Shown: positions 11,976 to 23,395 of the stretch, piece after piece
Position numbering within the stretch: the stretch's first letter is position 1
How the letters are laid out: each line of letters begins with the position of its first letter
Source of the DNA: Ipomoea triloba
Taxonomy: Eukaryota; Streptophyta; Magnoliopsida; Solanales; Convolvulaceae
Assembly (NCBI RefSeq): GCF_003576645.1
Contig: NC_044930.1
Coordinates: 16,836,438-16,900,437 of the forward strand
Length of the DNA: 64,000 bases
Direction: 5' to 3'
The notes under the pieces: generated by a model
What the model was told of the DNA's origin: nothing
What the model saw: the letters and a program-made list of their open reading frames with translations, nothing else
The model's database searches: none
Position numbers and translations under genes: made by a program

Positions 11976-12593
11976 GATTAAAGATAAAATTAGAACAACT
12001 AGCATTCTCTCTTTTGTACTAGGTAGGATTGATAGAAAATGATATATGTATTCCTATGGAGTATAACTCCCGTCACATGTATAAATTTTATTGGGTAAAT
12101 AAATGTGAATGAATAAAAACAATGGCTCACTTTGTTGACTTTGTTGTTTAAATCAAACCAAATGATGACATATCAGTAGGGAGTCAAAAATGAAGTAAAA
12201 AGTGATAAAATGATGCATTTTTAATTATTATTACGTATCTTGGTCAAGATCAAGAACTCACCAATATATCAAAAGTTAAAGTCAATTGTTAAATGCACCA
12301 CTTTTTTTTATACTTACGTATGAGTGTCTTGGCTCACCAAGCCTCCATCCAACAATTACCTCCTAGCACGACCATGCTTCGATTGCAATATCCAAACTTG
12401 TAACTATTAGGACTTTGTATTATTCTAGTCACACTAGAATCCCATATCACTCTCTCTTTATTATTGTGAATATGCCTTTTATCATTCCTCATTTGACTAG
12501 AACTATTTGTATCACTATAAGCAGTCCCTTCATGTACTTTGCATAGTCAAGCAATTCAATATCAATATTCTTCTCAAAATTATTGTTTTCACA

Positions 12594-12610
12594 TGGTATA
12601 AGGTGACCAA
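12594..12610 (+). promoter_or_regulatory. Degenerate copia primer-binding site
   Basis: TGGTATAAGGTGACC follows TTTTCACA and resembles the TGGTATCAGAGCC initiator-Met tRNA site of copia elements. It marks the end of the 5' LTR remnant (about 12350-12593). Confidence 0.5.
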
Positions 12611-13633
12611 AACAATTCATGGGATCCATAGCTCCCAACCCACCCCTAGCTCCAATAACCACTTTACAGACAGTCCATTACTTTATCTCCCTCAAACTTA
12701 CGTACTGCCTCCAAAAGATAGCTAGTCATTGATATCAGAACAAGTTATTTGGTATCAACAAACCTAAAAGATCCATGACTGCCAACCAATAGACTACCAC
12801 TATCGATGGAGACATTGTGCTGCAACCGTCTACCAGTAATGTTGTGTCCTCCTCTCATACCTTCTTAAATATATCCTCCACCTCTCAACCACCAATAAAT
12901 ACCCTGCAAATAGCCTATCACTTTTTATATCTATTAAACTTACTTCTTCCAATTATTTTTCTAGAAAACACAGCTTGTTCCTTTTTTTTCGCAGACAAAA
13001 TCTTAGTGGTTATGTTGATGGCACATTCCTGTGTCTAGCTTTTCTTATTCGGGCTCGGGATGGATCTTCTGTAGTAGCCAACCCCGCAAATCAAGATTGG
13101 GTTTGTTAAGATTCTTTTATTTTGTCCATGCTCATATTATCTCTATCTGATGAGGTTATGTAATGAGACATACCACGTCCTGAGCCCTATGACTAGCTAT
13201 TCAAGCTGTTTTTGGATCCTCCTCTCGGGTATGTTCTCTAAGTCTCCTAGTGCAGTCTTTGCACCATGGAGATTCCACGACGAGTGAGTAACTTAGCAAA
13301 ACCAAGGTTTTAATTGGGTTTTTTGCCGAAGTTGACTGGGCAATTGGATTAGATGAACAGAATTCCATCCTAAGTATCGCGTGATGTTTTCTTCATTGAC
13401 CACTAAGGAACGTGTGACCATTGATCAACTCAATGACTACCTAACTACACATCAGTTTATCTATGTGGATGATATCCCTTTAGTTGCTCCTCTAGCCCGT
13501 CATCCGTTATTGTTGCACAAGGAAAACTAACCACTACCTATCAGTAGTAGCAAACTATTACTCAACCTCGTGGACATGGACAAAGAAATAGAGGAGGCCG
13601 AGGTCATGGATGCGGTCGTAGTTATGTTCCAAA

Positions 13634-13852
13634 GTGTTAGATCTGCAACAACCTTGTCATATTGCTCTACAATGTTACCGGAGATACTTAGGTACTCATA
13701 TTCCTCAAGTAAATCTGACATATGCAGATGATCTAGATGCCGCTCTGTTTTCTCAGAACTGGCTTCCTGACACTATGGCTACACATCATGCCACTCTAGA
13801 CTCCTCTTCACTGCAGCAAGTAGAAACCTATATGTGGAACGACACTCTTTGA
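13634..13852 (+). pseudogene. Copia zinc knuckle and protease remnant
   Basis: The reading includes QPCHIALQCYRR, part of a CCHC knuckle, then NWLPDTMATHHATLD, which corresponds to the copia protease active-site region (usually D-S/T-G-A followed by H). Here the Gly after D-T is replaced by Met. The reading ends in a stop at 13850-13852. Family assignment is confident; function is lost. Confidence 0.65.
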
Positions 13853-14122
13853 GTTTGTAATGGTACATGTTTGAATATTTCTGGTATTGGAAACACTTCT
13901 ATATCGTCTACCTCGTGTTTCCTTCAATTACAAAATGTTTTACATGTTCAAAATCTCACCAATTTTCTCTTGTCGGTCAAACATTTTGTCACTGAAAATA
14001 ATGTTTTTTTTAGTTTTATCTGTCTGTTTTTGTTGTGAAGGACCTCACCACCAATTGGGTTCTACTTAGAGGAGAGAGCTCAGGGGGGGGGGGGATTATA
14101 CAAACTTCTAGTATGAAATCCC

Positions 14123-14980
14123 ATGGCATTCATCACATCCAAATCGTCATTAGAAGTTTGGCACAACCGTCTTTGTCATCCTCACTCTAGAGGCCTACAT
14201 AGAATTCTACGTCATTGTCCAGTGTCGAAGTCGTCAAGTGATAGTAGTAATTCTCTTTGTAGAGAAATCGTCATGATTTCCTCTAGAAAGAGTCACAACA
14301 TATAGTTTTTTTGTTTTAGATTTAATTTACACAAGTATTTGAGGACCATCCCCGATTTTATCCAAAAGAGGTCATCGTTATTTTGTTATATTTCTTGATG
14401 ATTATTCCAAATATACGTGGTTCTTTCCCATGAAACTAAAAAAAGACTTCTATGATATTTTTAATCAATTTAGGGCATTGGTTGAGCGCACCTTTTCCAC
14501 CAAAATAAAAGTCATTCAATCTGATCTAGGTGTAGAATACCAGAAACTTGGCAAACTCTTTGTCAGTCATGGAATAAACCATTGCCAATCATGTGCCTAC
14601 ACCCACGAGCAAAACGAACGTGTCGAAAGATGTCACAAACATATTGTTGAAAATAGTCTACCATTACTTGCTCAAGCCTCTATCCCAATTAGGTTTTGGT
14701 CATATGCCTACGCTACGATAGTTTTTCTAATTAACTGAACGCCCTCTGCAACCTTAAACAATATAAGCCCATATGAAATTATCAACAAAAAGCCTCCACA
14801 CTACTCATTCCTCTATATCTTTGGTTGTCTATGTTTTCTCTATCTCTATCCCTACAATGAACACAAAATAGAGTATCGTTCTGCTCCATATGTTTTCCTT
14901 GGTTACCCAGAGTCATTGAGAGGATATTGTTGATTGAATTTAAATACTGAAAAATTCTTACCATTCGCCATGTTCAATTT
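14123..14980 (+). pseudogene. Copia integrase remnant
   Basis: The first part reads LEVWHNRLCHPHSRGLHRIL, the pre-integrase WHxRLxHP zinc region. After frame breaks, 14390-14738 reads DYSKYTWFFPMKLKKDF, IQSDLGVEY and HEQNERVERCH, which match the core with its D, D and E-region positions. A stop follows FLIN at 14736-14738, and a further segment to about 14930 (SPYEIINKKPPHYSFLYIFG, YVFLGYPE) continues the domain. Several stops make it non-functional. Confidence 0.7.
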
Positions 14981-15059
14981 GATGTGTGTTTTCCCTTTTG
15001 CAACTAAAACTCCTCCACAGGTTTCCGCTACGACTTAGGATGCAAAACCATTGGTTGTC

Positions 15060-15300
15060 GTCAACATTCCAAGCGAACCCGAGTGTCGGAATTTCAACAC
15101 ACCCGTGTCGTCAGCGTGTTGCACCCGTGTCGACATTCAAGTGACTGATATGACCGTGACACAAGCATGTAAAGGTGAACCCCGGTGTCACGACTTTTGA
15201 CACAAATGTGCCACCGTTGTGTTAGGACATACAGTGTCCACTTTCAGTAAGGGACACGACCCCGACACGCACGCAACACACCAGTATCGTCAGAACCTCC
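15060..15300. repeat. GC-richer GTGTCG/CGACAC block inside the copia element
   Basis: About 240 bp dense in GTGTCG, CGACAC, GTGTCC and ACCCGTGTCG in both orientations, quite unlike the surrounding copia coding sequence. It lies between integrase and reverse transcriptase and resembles a minisatellite-like or MITE insertion, but I could not define its ends. Confidence 0.5.
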
Positions 15301-15479
15301 ACACCCCCTGCCGATTCTGCTCCCGATCCTCCTCCGGTTGATCCTTCCAGACCCGAGTGCCCTCAACGCACATCCTATGATCCTAAGGCACATGACTCAT
15401 GATTCCACAAGTAACAAAAGCTCTAATTGTATGTGTTGATGACTCAAAACCTACATGCCACTCCCAAGCTGTGAAAAAA

Positions 15480-15858
15480 CCCTCAATAGAGGACTGCGAT
15501 TGATGAAGAATTTAATGCACTGCTGCACAATAACACTTGGAGGCTGGTTTCACATGAAAGAGATGTGAATGTCATTGGATGCAAATGGGTTTACCAAATC
15601 AAAAAGAGAGTTGATGGTACAATTGAACGATACAAAGTCAGACTTGTTGCAAAAGGGTTTAATCAGGTTGAAGGAGAAGATTACTTTGATACTTTTAGTC
15701 CTGTTGTCAAACTGACTACATTAAGACTTCTCTTATCTCTTGCTATAACAAATGATTGGTCTATTAGACAACTTGATGTTCACAATGTTTTTCTCAATGG
15801 TTGTCTTACTGAGAATGTCTACATGAAGCAACTACCAGGGGTGGAGTTTCTTTTATAA
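15480..15858 (+). pseudogene. Copia reverse transcriptase, N-terminal fragment
   Basis: The open stretch 15565-15858 reads GCKWVYQIKKRVDGTIERYK, then LVAKGFNQVEGEDYFDTFSP, then LDVHNVFLNGCLTENVYMKQ. These are the conserved start of the copia reverse transcriptase (RVT_2), including the first catalytic Asp in LDV. Similarity ends at KQLPG near 15839 and unrelated AT-rich repeat follows. The YVDD motif and everything downstream are missing. Confidence 0.85.
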
Positions 15859-15861
15859 ATA

Positions 15862-17345
15862 TTTTAAATGTAGCCGATCAATGTTTCGCTTAATTACCAT
15901 AATAATTATTAATTTATTAGACAATAATTATTAGTTAATTACACTAATATATGTGCAATTATATTTTTACACCTTAAGTATTTTTATTTTTACCATATCA
16001 CATTTAGTTTTTTTCTTCCTCCTCCATATTTGAATTAATTAATTTTAATTATTATAGAAAAATTTAACAACCCATGTTTAATTAATTTTTTTAAATTTTA
16101 AATAATTTAAAGTTTTCAAAAGGTAAGTGTAATTAATTTTTTAAAAATTTTAAAATAATTTTTAGTCAATTAGTAATATCATTTTCCCTTTCTAATTTGC
16201 ATAACTTCCATTTCTTTTTCCATTAGGATCTTTTCATATTTTCAATCAATTAATGAAATCAGTTTTCATTTCCATTTTATCTTTACTATTGTTTGGGCGA
16301 AATTTTCACAAAGGAAGATTTTATTTTTATTAATAGTAGTATAGATATAGAAGTATAGATAAGTATTCAAATTATTATTATTGATGTAAATAATAATGAT
16401 TAATTTATTTTTTTCTTATAAAATTATGTAGAATTTGTTTCCATTATTCTTACAATTATAATCGTTTAATTATTCTCAGAATTTGAGAAATAAAATTTTG
16501 TTACCAATTATTCTTAGAACTTTATTAATTTTTTGTCAATTAATTAATAATATTAGTTTGTGTGGGAAAAGTTGAAGAGGAGAATTTTACTTTTATTAAT
16601 AGTATTGATACGTGAATGTAGAAACAATATTACCAATTAATAGATATTAGTTAATTTCTATTTTATATTTTATTACCAAATAAACTTTATTAATTATTTG
16701 ACCAATAAAATATTTAATTAATTGACTACAAAAAGATCGGGCGCGAAAAATGAAATATGAGGATTTTACTTTTATATATAGTATAGATTATGATCTTTTT
16801 ATATTTTCAATCAATTAGTAATATAAGTTTTTCTTTTCTATTTTATCTTCACTATTTTTTGGGCGTGAATTTCACAAAGGATGATTTTATTTTTATTGAT
16901 AGTAGTATAGATATAGAAGTATAGATAAGTATTCAAATTATTATTATTGGTGTAAATAATAATTAATTAATTTTTTTCTTATAAATTACGCATAATTTGT
17001 TTCCTTTATTCTCATAGTTATAATGGTTTAAGTATTATCATAATTTGGAAAATAAAACTTTGTTACAAGATTCAACTTTATTAATTTTTTTTATCAATTA
17101 CTTCATAATTAATAATATTAGTTTGTCTGGGAATGTTGAAGGGGAGGATTTTATTAATAGTATTGATACGTGAATATAGAAACAATATTATCAATTAATA
17201 GATATTAGTTAATTTCCATTTTACATTTTCTTGCCACATAAGTTTTATTAATTATTTGACATATAAAATATTTAATTAATTGACTACAAAAGTTTGGGCG
17301 GTAAAATGAAATATGAGGATTTTACTTTTATATTATTAGTATTAC
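15862..17345 (-). mobile_element. Right Helitron-like arm, inverted copy of the left arm
   Basis: Read on -, this repeats the left arm from its 5' end (about 17345) inward to the equivalent of about 11515. It has the same dimer with a repeat distance of about 555 bp (motifs near 17165 and 16610, and near 16905 and 16345). The SINE of the left arm is absent, and no CTAG-type 3' end is present because the inner edge abuts the truncated copia reverse transcriptase. Confidence 0.6.
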
Positions 17346-17406
17346 TACTACTACTTATTATTATTATTAGTATTACTACTACTGTTGATGTTGCTGCTGC
17401 TGCTGA
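17325..17406. repeat. ATT/ACT/GCT trinucleotide microsatellite
   Basis: Interrupted runs of TTA, TAC/ACT and TGC/GCT triplets lie at the outer edge of the right Helitron-like arm. Confidence 0.8.
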
Positions 17407-17705
17407 TTTTCCTTAAGTTAAGGTGTGTGAACCTAAAACTTAAGGTGCGTGATTTTCCTTCTTAAGGTGTGTGATATGATATGTATGCTTAAGGTGCGTT
17501 ATTTTAAAACCTTAGGTGCATGGTTTGTGTTCTTAAGGTGCGTGACTTGTGTACTTAAGATGCGTGGTTTGTCTACTTAAGGTGCGCAGTGTATTCTCAA
17601 TTGAAGGTGAGCCATTTAAAAACTTTAGGTGCGTGATTTATGTTTTTAGCTTAAGGTGTGTGGTTTGTGTACTTATATTAAGTGCATCATTTTAATATCT
17701 AAGGT
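17407..17705 (+). repeat. CTTAAGGTGCGTG minisatellite
   Basis: About twelve variants of TTAAGGTGCGTG/TTAAGGTGTGTG spaced roughly 20-33 bp apart, with T-rich spacers such as GTTTGTGTAC. The core is better kept than the spacers. It is not CRISPR-like: spacers are short, uneven and themselves similar. Confidence 0.75.
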
Positions 17706-17751
17706 AAGTACCCCACAATCACACGGAAAGATATACTCGCATCTGAATCCT

Positions 17752-17788
<37 letters not shown>

Positions 17789-19908
17789 TGGTGCAAATAA
17801 TTTCCCTTTCTTCCTGATTGAGTGAAGCGTGTCTGGCAGAAGCAAAGACACTGAAAAATATGGTGTTAATTGCTGTGTTCTGATATTCCGAGAGGACATG
17901 ATTGTCATGTTTGATCAGAGAGCTGAGTACTCACTGCTCTTCTTTTTTTTTTTTTTTTTAGAGTTCTATTACGGACTCCCATTGTCTACTTCTTCACTCT
18001 TACTCCTTAACGTGACAAAATATAATAGGTTATTTTCATTCTGCAAGTCCAAAAAAAAAATGTCAATATCAAATTTTTGTATGAGAAAGTACAAATAAGG
18101 AGTATAACTTGAGAGTCCATATAATATTTTCTTGTTTTTTTTCTTTAAATTTCCTGTCAATCTGATACTGATTTTACAATACAGCGCGCACACAGAGAGT
18201 AGGGCAGACTGCTGCTCTGCTAGTTTTCCACTCTCTACAGTGTTGTTGTATCTTTTCAACTCTTCATAAAAACAAATAAATTATCTAACAATAATAAAAT
18301 TTATTCTATATATATATATATATATATAAAGATCGGATGGCATTCATGCGGTGATGAGGACTAAAACCATGTTGCTGGATGAGTGTTTTCCTTGCTGAGT
18401 AAGTGTGGCTCGTGAAGAAATTTAATACCAAACATGCCATCCATTTTCAGCTAAAACCTAATTATCATTCTTCATCTTCTGCCATTCTATTAATAACCCT
18501 ACCTTCCACTCTCTTTCATAATCATTTTACTTCCCCAAAAAAAAAAAATCGCATCCCAAACACAAAAATTCTCACCTATCCCTATAATCTTAGTAAAAGA
18601 GGTTAATCAGGGAGTGTATCTCAATTATTTACAATTCTAAGGTGCTTACGAATCGAATAAAAACTCTTAATTCTCCAAGAGAATCATTCATTACTTTAAT
18701 TTGTTTATGCATACACACACTTCTACGGTTCTACCACACCCATCGTCACCATATTTTATACAAAATTATACTCTCCCATACGACAGAGATTCAAATAAAA
18801 AAAAAATAAAAAAATAAAAAAAATAACAAGAGAAATTTTTTTTTTTGATAAAATTGTACTCTGGTAGACCTAAAGGGGAGGAGGATCACAATTTTTTTTA
18901 GTACTACTAACTCTGTTACAATGTAGTATCTATTCATAACTATTTTTTCAACCTACCGAAGTACAAATAGTCAACTTTGAAAATATGTGTTTTTACTTTT
19001 CACTCATAGCCAGTAGAGGGTAAAATAGACTGAAAAGAGTTATAGCTAAAATACACCGAGAAGAGAATATTCAAATTGTTTGGATATAGAAAAAATAGAA
19101 TGAAGTAATAGTACAAATTTGTTATAATGAAGAAATTAATTTTATTCTTAAAGAATGAATAATTCTACAATAATTATTATTTTAATGTTTCATTCTATGT
19201 TTGAAGAGATGAAAATTAAATTTCAACCCCTCTCATACTTCTTTTTTTTGCTGATTTATCTTTTTTTTTACACGTCAATTTTCCTCTTTTAAAAAAAAAT
19301 TAAGATCAACATATTCTACGCATTTGTGACGGTAAAACTATCGTTTAATTAATTTAAGCTTTTTTTTAATCAAAAGTTAATTTGTATATTATTATGATTA
19401 TTGACATAATGATATACAGAAAGGGAAATTAAAGAATTAGGAAGATTGGATAATGTGTGTGAATGTGAGCAATTAATTAAGGATCACATGAGTTGCATGA
19501 AAGGGTGATCTGATCTTTAGTGAAAGTGCATGAGATGATCAGTCTTAAAGAGGGGTAGTTTTCCATTAATAAAATCTGTAACCAAAATCATGATGGATAT
19601 AATTACATGTATGTGTGTGTATATATAGAGAGAGAGGGAATTATGATTATAAAATGTCATCATATTTTTTTGTTATTTATTTATTTTAATTTTCAATTGT
19701 TAGATCTATTAAACTGATGGTTAAGATTTGTCCACCGTGAATTATTTTATACTTTTTTAGGTTTGTAATTTCATGCATGCTACAAACCATAAAGTAAGCA
19801 ATCAGATTAGTTCACAATCTAATCAACCTTATGTGACAGTTTGCCTAACAATCAATGATTTCATTTTTACTTTATTTTTTTTTAATTTAAAGAAAGTATT
19901 TCTACTAA
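17706..19908. other. Intergenic AT-rich DNA, no gene seen
   Basis: It contains TA runs at about 17757-17783 and 18307-18328, a poly-T at about 17943-17960 and A/T homopolymers near 18795-18850. Around 18895-18960 a stretch with TCTGTTACAATGTAGTATCT resembles the 3' body of the SINE family seen at 10019-10148, but the tRNA head is missing. Short open frames here cover microsatellites and are not supported as genes. Confidence 0.5.
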
Positions 19909-19909
19909 G

Positions 19910-19964
<55 letters not shown>

Positions 19965-20394
19965 NNNNNNNNNNNNNNNNNNNNNNNNNNNNNNNNNNNN
20001 NNNNNNNNNNNNNNNNNNNNNNNNNNNNNNNNNNNNNNNNNNNNNNNNNNNNNNNNNNNNNNNNNNNNNNNNNNNNNNNNNNNNNNNNNNNNNNNNNNNN
20101 NNNNNNNNNNNNNNNNNNNNNNNNNNNNNNNNNNNNNNNNNNNNNNNNNNNNNNNNNNNNNNNNNNNNNNNNNNNNNNNNNNNNNNNNNNNNNNNNNNNN
20201 NNNNNNNNNNNNNNNNNNNNNNNNNNNNNNNNNNNNNNNNNNNNNNNNNNNNNNNNNNNNNNNNNNNNNNNNNNNNNNNNNNNNNNNNNNNNNNNNNNNN
20301 NNNNNNNNNNNNNNNNNNNNNNNNNNNNNNNNNNNNNNNNNNNNNNNNNNNNNNNNNNNNNNNNNNNNNNNNNNNNNNNNNNNNNNNNNNNNNN

Positions 20395-20440
<46 letters not shown>
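19909..20440. repeat. TA microsatellite enclosing an assembly gap
   Basis: A (TA)n run from about 19909 to 19964 leads into Ns at 19965-20394 and resumes as (AT)n to about 20440. The gap is probably an unresolved long TA microsatellite. The apparent Ile-Tyr frame across it is meaningless. Confidence 0.9.
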
Positions 20441-20445
<5 letters not shown>

Positions 20446-21525
20446 GATTTGTTTAAAATTTACATTTATATCAAACAAGAAGTCACAATTTTTAGAGAGA
20501 TGGGCAGCAAGATCAGCAGCAGTTATCTCTTGTTTGCCCTAATGTAGCTGCTTCAGATCTGTGTGCTTCATGCAACTATAAACTCCCAGATTATAAGAGA
20601 AAATTAATTAAATAATTATTTATCGATTTTTTTCACCTAATTAATTAGCTGATTTTAGAAATTAAAAAAAAAAAAAAGGTTGTGGGAGATTATTTTCCTA
20701 ATTATGATGAATTTAATGACAATTTCTTTTCAAGAATTGTCTCTCTCTCTCAGTCTCTCTCTCCTCCTTTGTCCTCTCCCCATTTTCTGACACACTGGTC
20801 TGTATTGGAGTAAACTTGATTCCTGATAGTGCAAGCAAAGCAATCACCCCACTTTATTTATTTATTTTTGTTTTAATCTTCCCTTTCAAAATTTTCACTT
20901 GCATTCAACTTTTTTTTTTTCTGTAACCAAAAGAAAAGAAAAATAAAAATAAAAATTGAAGACTTTCTCTCTCATGGGGAAGCCGACCACTTTTTGGGCC
21001 TCATCACTACTACTAATAAGCTCATGCTTAGCTTAGTGCTTCTTCAGTAGCAAAAACTCATCTATCTATCTATCTTTCTTCTCCTTCTTCTTCCTCAACA
21101 CATACATACATACACCCATGTCTTAGTAGTATAATATTATTTGTGTGATCAGATCAGCTCAAAACAACATACAATCTATCTATCTCCACTTTGTTAGTCC
21201 CATCCAGCTAGGAATTAAACAGCACTAGCTACCCGCCCTTCATTGCAGTTTTGTCTGTTAGTTGTTAGGCAAGCTAAGATGGTTTAATGTCAAGATTTTT
21301 ACACTAGTTTTCAAAAACCCAAAAGGAGAAATAAACCACACAGAAGAGTCTTGGTTTAGTTTAGTTTAGTTTAGTTTAGTAGCTCTTCTTCTTCTTCTTC
21401 TTCCCTCCTTGTAAAAACAAACTGTTTAATTTCTTTCTTCAGCCATTATATTATATTGCTATTTCTCTATCTTGATATATAGTTTCTACTTTCTGGGGGC
21501 TGTCTTGAAGTCCAGTCCAGTCCAG
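20441..21525 (+). promoter_or_regulatory. ZHD promoter and 5'UTR region
   Basis: It shows features common to plant promoter-proximal DNA: CT-rich stretches (about 20742-20766, 21060-21095 and 21384-21404), five tandem TTTAG units near 21357-21380, and GATATATAG near 21474. Two tiny upstream frames overlap as TAATG at 21279-21307 (ATG-GTT-TAA then a six-codon frame). The transcription start is not visible, so whether these are in the mRNA is unknown. Confidence 0.45.
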
Positions 21526-21787
21526 GTAAACTTGCATTGCATTGGTGCTGTATGTTTATTTCAAGCTTAGCCGCTTTGTGATAAGGGAAAAGGGAAAAAT
21601 TTCAAGCCTTAGCTTCAATGTACACATACTTGTGTGCTGCTCTGAATTTCAACAAGCTAAGCTAAGTGGGGCATTTTTATTTGGTCTAAATAAACAATTA
21701 AGTTTCCATTCCCTAGGTAATTAAGCTAGGTGGTTGGAATAACTCCACTTTTGGTCTCCAAACCAAAAACATCCTCTTCTTTCTCAG
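21526..21787 (+). other. Probable 5'UTR intron of the ZHD gene
   Basis: A strong donor CCAG|GTAAAC at 21525/21526 and a pyrimidine-rich acceptor TCTTCTTTCTCAG ending at 21787 lie eight bases before the ATG at 21796. The 262-bp interval is AT-rich. An alternative acceptor is TTAG at 21791-21794. The splice is inferred from sequence only. Confidence 0.6.
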
Positions 21788-21795
21788 CTCTTAGA

Positions 21796-22668
21796 ATGGA
21801 AATTCCGTCAAGTCATGAAGATGGAGAAATGCCAATTCCGATAAACAGCACATATGGGCATGGGCAGCACATGATAATGCATCATCATGAGCCCCCAAAT
21901 AATAATCACATAATAATCCCACCTTCCTCCAATGGCCCCCCAATTGCTGATCACCCACCTGCTGCATACAACAACAGCCAAAGCCAATTGGTGATCACCA
22001 CCAGCAAGAAGATGGTGAGGTACAGAGAGTGTCTGAAGAACCATGCTGCTTCCATGGGCGGCAATGCCACTGATGGGTGTGGTGAGTTCATGCCCAGTGG
22101 TGAAGAGGGCAGTCTTGAGGCTCTCACTTGCTCAGCCTGCAACTGCCATAGAAATTTCCACAGGAAAGAGGTTGAAGGTGAGCCACTCCCTCCTCTATCT
22201 CTGCCCTGTGACTGCTACCACCATAACAGCATCAAGAGGAAAGTCTTTGTGGGCCACCACAAGGCATTGCCAGGGCCTGAGCCTCCTTTGGGAGGAGGAG
22301 GAGGGTACCCTAGAGCAGCAGCAGCAGCAGTACCCCATCAGATGATCATGTCCTACAACATGGCCACCCTGCTACAGCCATCAGAGTCAGATGAGCATGA
22401 AGAACAACGCCCACCACACCAGCTCTGCGTCAAGAAGAGATTCAGGACAAAGTTCACCCAGGAACAGAAGGACAAAATGCTGAGCTTTGCTGAGAGAGTA
22501 GGGTGGAAGATACAGAAACAAGAGGAATCAGTGGTGCAACAATTCTGCCAAGAAGTTGGAGTCAAGAGAAGGGTCCTCAAGGTTTGGATGCACAACAATA
22601 AGCACAACCTTGCCAAGAAAACCAACAATCCCAATCCCAATCCCAATCCTCCTCAAATTCAACTCTAG
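21796..22668 (+). CDS. ZHD: Zinc-finger homeodomain transcription factor (ZHD3/ZHD4-like)
   Basis: Intact single-exon coding region of 290 residues. The ZF-HD dimerisation domain spans about residues 74-126, with conserved C79, H83, C95, C112, C115, C117, H118 and H122, and the signature [21 protein letters not shown] homeodomain follows at about 213-276 ([16 protein letters not shown]), with recognition helix [14 protein letters not shown] including W264 and N267. The N-terminal phrase [14 protein letters not shown] and the overall pattern fit the ZHD3/ZHD4 group. Between domains are low-complexity Gly (166-170) and Ala (174-178) runs; the tail is Asn-Pro rich. Proteins of this family are nuclear and bind DNA as homo- or heterodimers. 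I start at ATG 21796; the frame is open upstream to GTG 21730, but that segment looks intronic or UTR and lacks an ATG. Low paralogue-level certainty, very high family certainty. Confidence 0.97.
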   Translation: MEIPSSHEDGEMPIPINSTYGHGQHMIMHHHEPPNNNHIIIPPSSNGPPIADHPPAAYNNSQSQLVITTSKKMVRYRECLKNHAASMGGNATDGCGEFMPSGEEGSLEALTCSACNCHRNFHRKEVEGEPLPPLSLPCDCYHHNSIKRKVFVGHHKALPGPEPPLGGGGGYPRAAAAAVPHQMIMSYNMATLLQPSESDEHEEQRPPHQLCVKKRFRTKFTQEQKDKMLSFAERVGWKIQKQEESVVQQFCQEVGVKRRVLKVWMHNNKHNLAKKTNNPNPNPNPPQIQL

Positions 22669-23139
22669 AAGTCATCAGTACAGTTATATATATACATATA
22701 AACAAACATCAACTGATGATCATTTAATGTCCAACTTTTGTTCCCCTCTTCTTTTAATTTGTTCTATATCTTTTGGTGTTTATTTAGCAAGCTTTCCACT
22801 TTGTGGCTGGCTGGGTATGGTCGTATGAATTAGGATTTTAGCTCTCAATATAATTTAAAATAATACTGAGAATGAAGGAGAGGGAGGGAGTAGAGATCAG
22901 AGTAAAGTAGTAGTAGTATAGTTCATGCTGTTCCCTGTTGGTTGCATTGCTTAGAGACTGGCTTGATGCACTCCATCTTTTCAACATTTTCTTGCTTGCC
23001 TATTCATCAATAATTACTTTTCTTTCATCCCAATTTTTTTTTTTTTTTTAATTTCCTATCAACCGTTTGATGAAATATATAATTGATTATATTAATGAAA
23101 AGGTCCACCTTATATAAAATCAAAATTAATATCAAACAT
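22669..23139 (+). other. ZHD 3'UTR and downstream spacer
   Basis: TA-rich sequence directly after the stop, with TATATATATACATATAAAC at about 22686. No exact AATAAA close to the stop was noted. No further gene is seen before the next repeat. Confidence 0.4.
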
Positions 23140-23395
23140 ACAGGCCATCAAATTTCAAATGTATTACTTAAGCTATGTACTCAACTAACCATCTAACATA
23201 TGCATTTAACTAACTTGGAGAATTATAACACTTTAACAACTCTCAGCTCTAAGTGAGAAAAATGAAGACAATATACTCAGGACTCAACCGCTTAGGCACC
23301 ACTTAAACGCTTTAGGCCCTAAACGCCCCTCGAGCGCCTGACTACCGCCTAGCGCATTCTGCACCATTGATCTGCATCAAATATTACATGTCAAA
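23140..23395 (-). repeat. GGCGCTAGGCG-type repeat, copy 1
   Basis: Read on -, it has GAATGCGCTAGGCGGTAGTC and GGCGCTCGAGGGGCG, followed by sequence that matches 59975-60150 on + (shared phrases include GAGAGTTGTTA, CATATGTTAGAT and GTTAGTTGAGTACAT). The copy at 59961-60355 has inverted ends ending in TTTTTACAACAC, so the family looks like a hAT-type MITE. Confidence 0.55.

Larger units (their letters stand above)
12350..15860 (+). mobile_element. Decayed Ty1/copia element
   Basis: Order along the strand: LTR-like end and primer site near 12594, gag remnants, zinc knuckle/protease, integrase, then the start of reverse transcriptase. Frames are broken throughout. The element is cut in the reverse transcriptase region where the right Helitron-like arm begins at about 15862, so RNase H and the 3' LTR are absent. 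Confidence 0.75.

Noticed and set aside
19773..20456. Long open frame with Ile-Tyr repeats
   Set aside because: It runs through a TA microsatellite and 430 Ns.
21730..21795. N-terminal extension of the ZHD protein from GTG
   Set aside because: No ATG, GTG is not a normal plant start, and the segment overlaps a good splice acceptor. The family-like N-terminus begins at ATG 21796.
22043..22646. Alternative frames inside the ZHD coding region
   Set aside because: Shadows of the ZHD frame, which alone shows zinc-finger and homeodomain residues.
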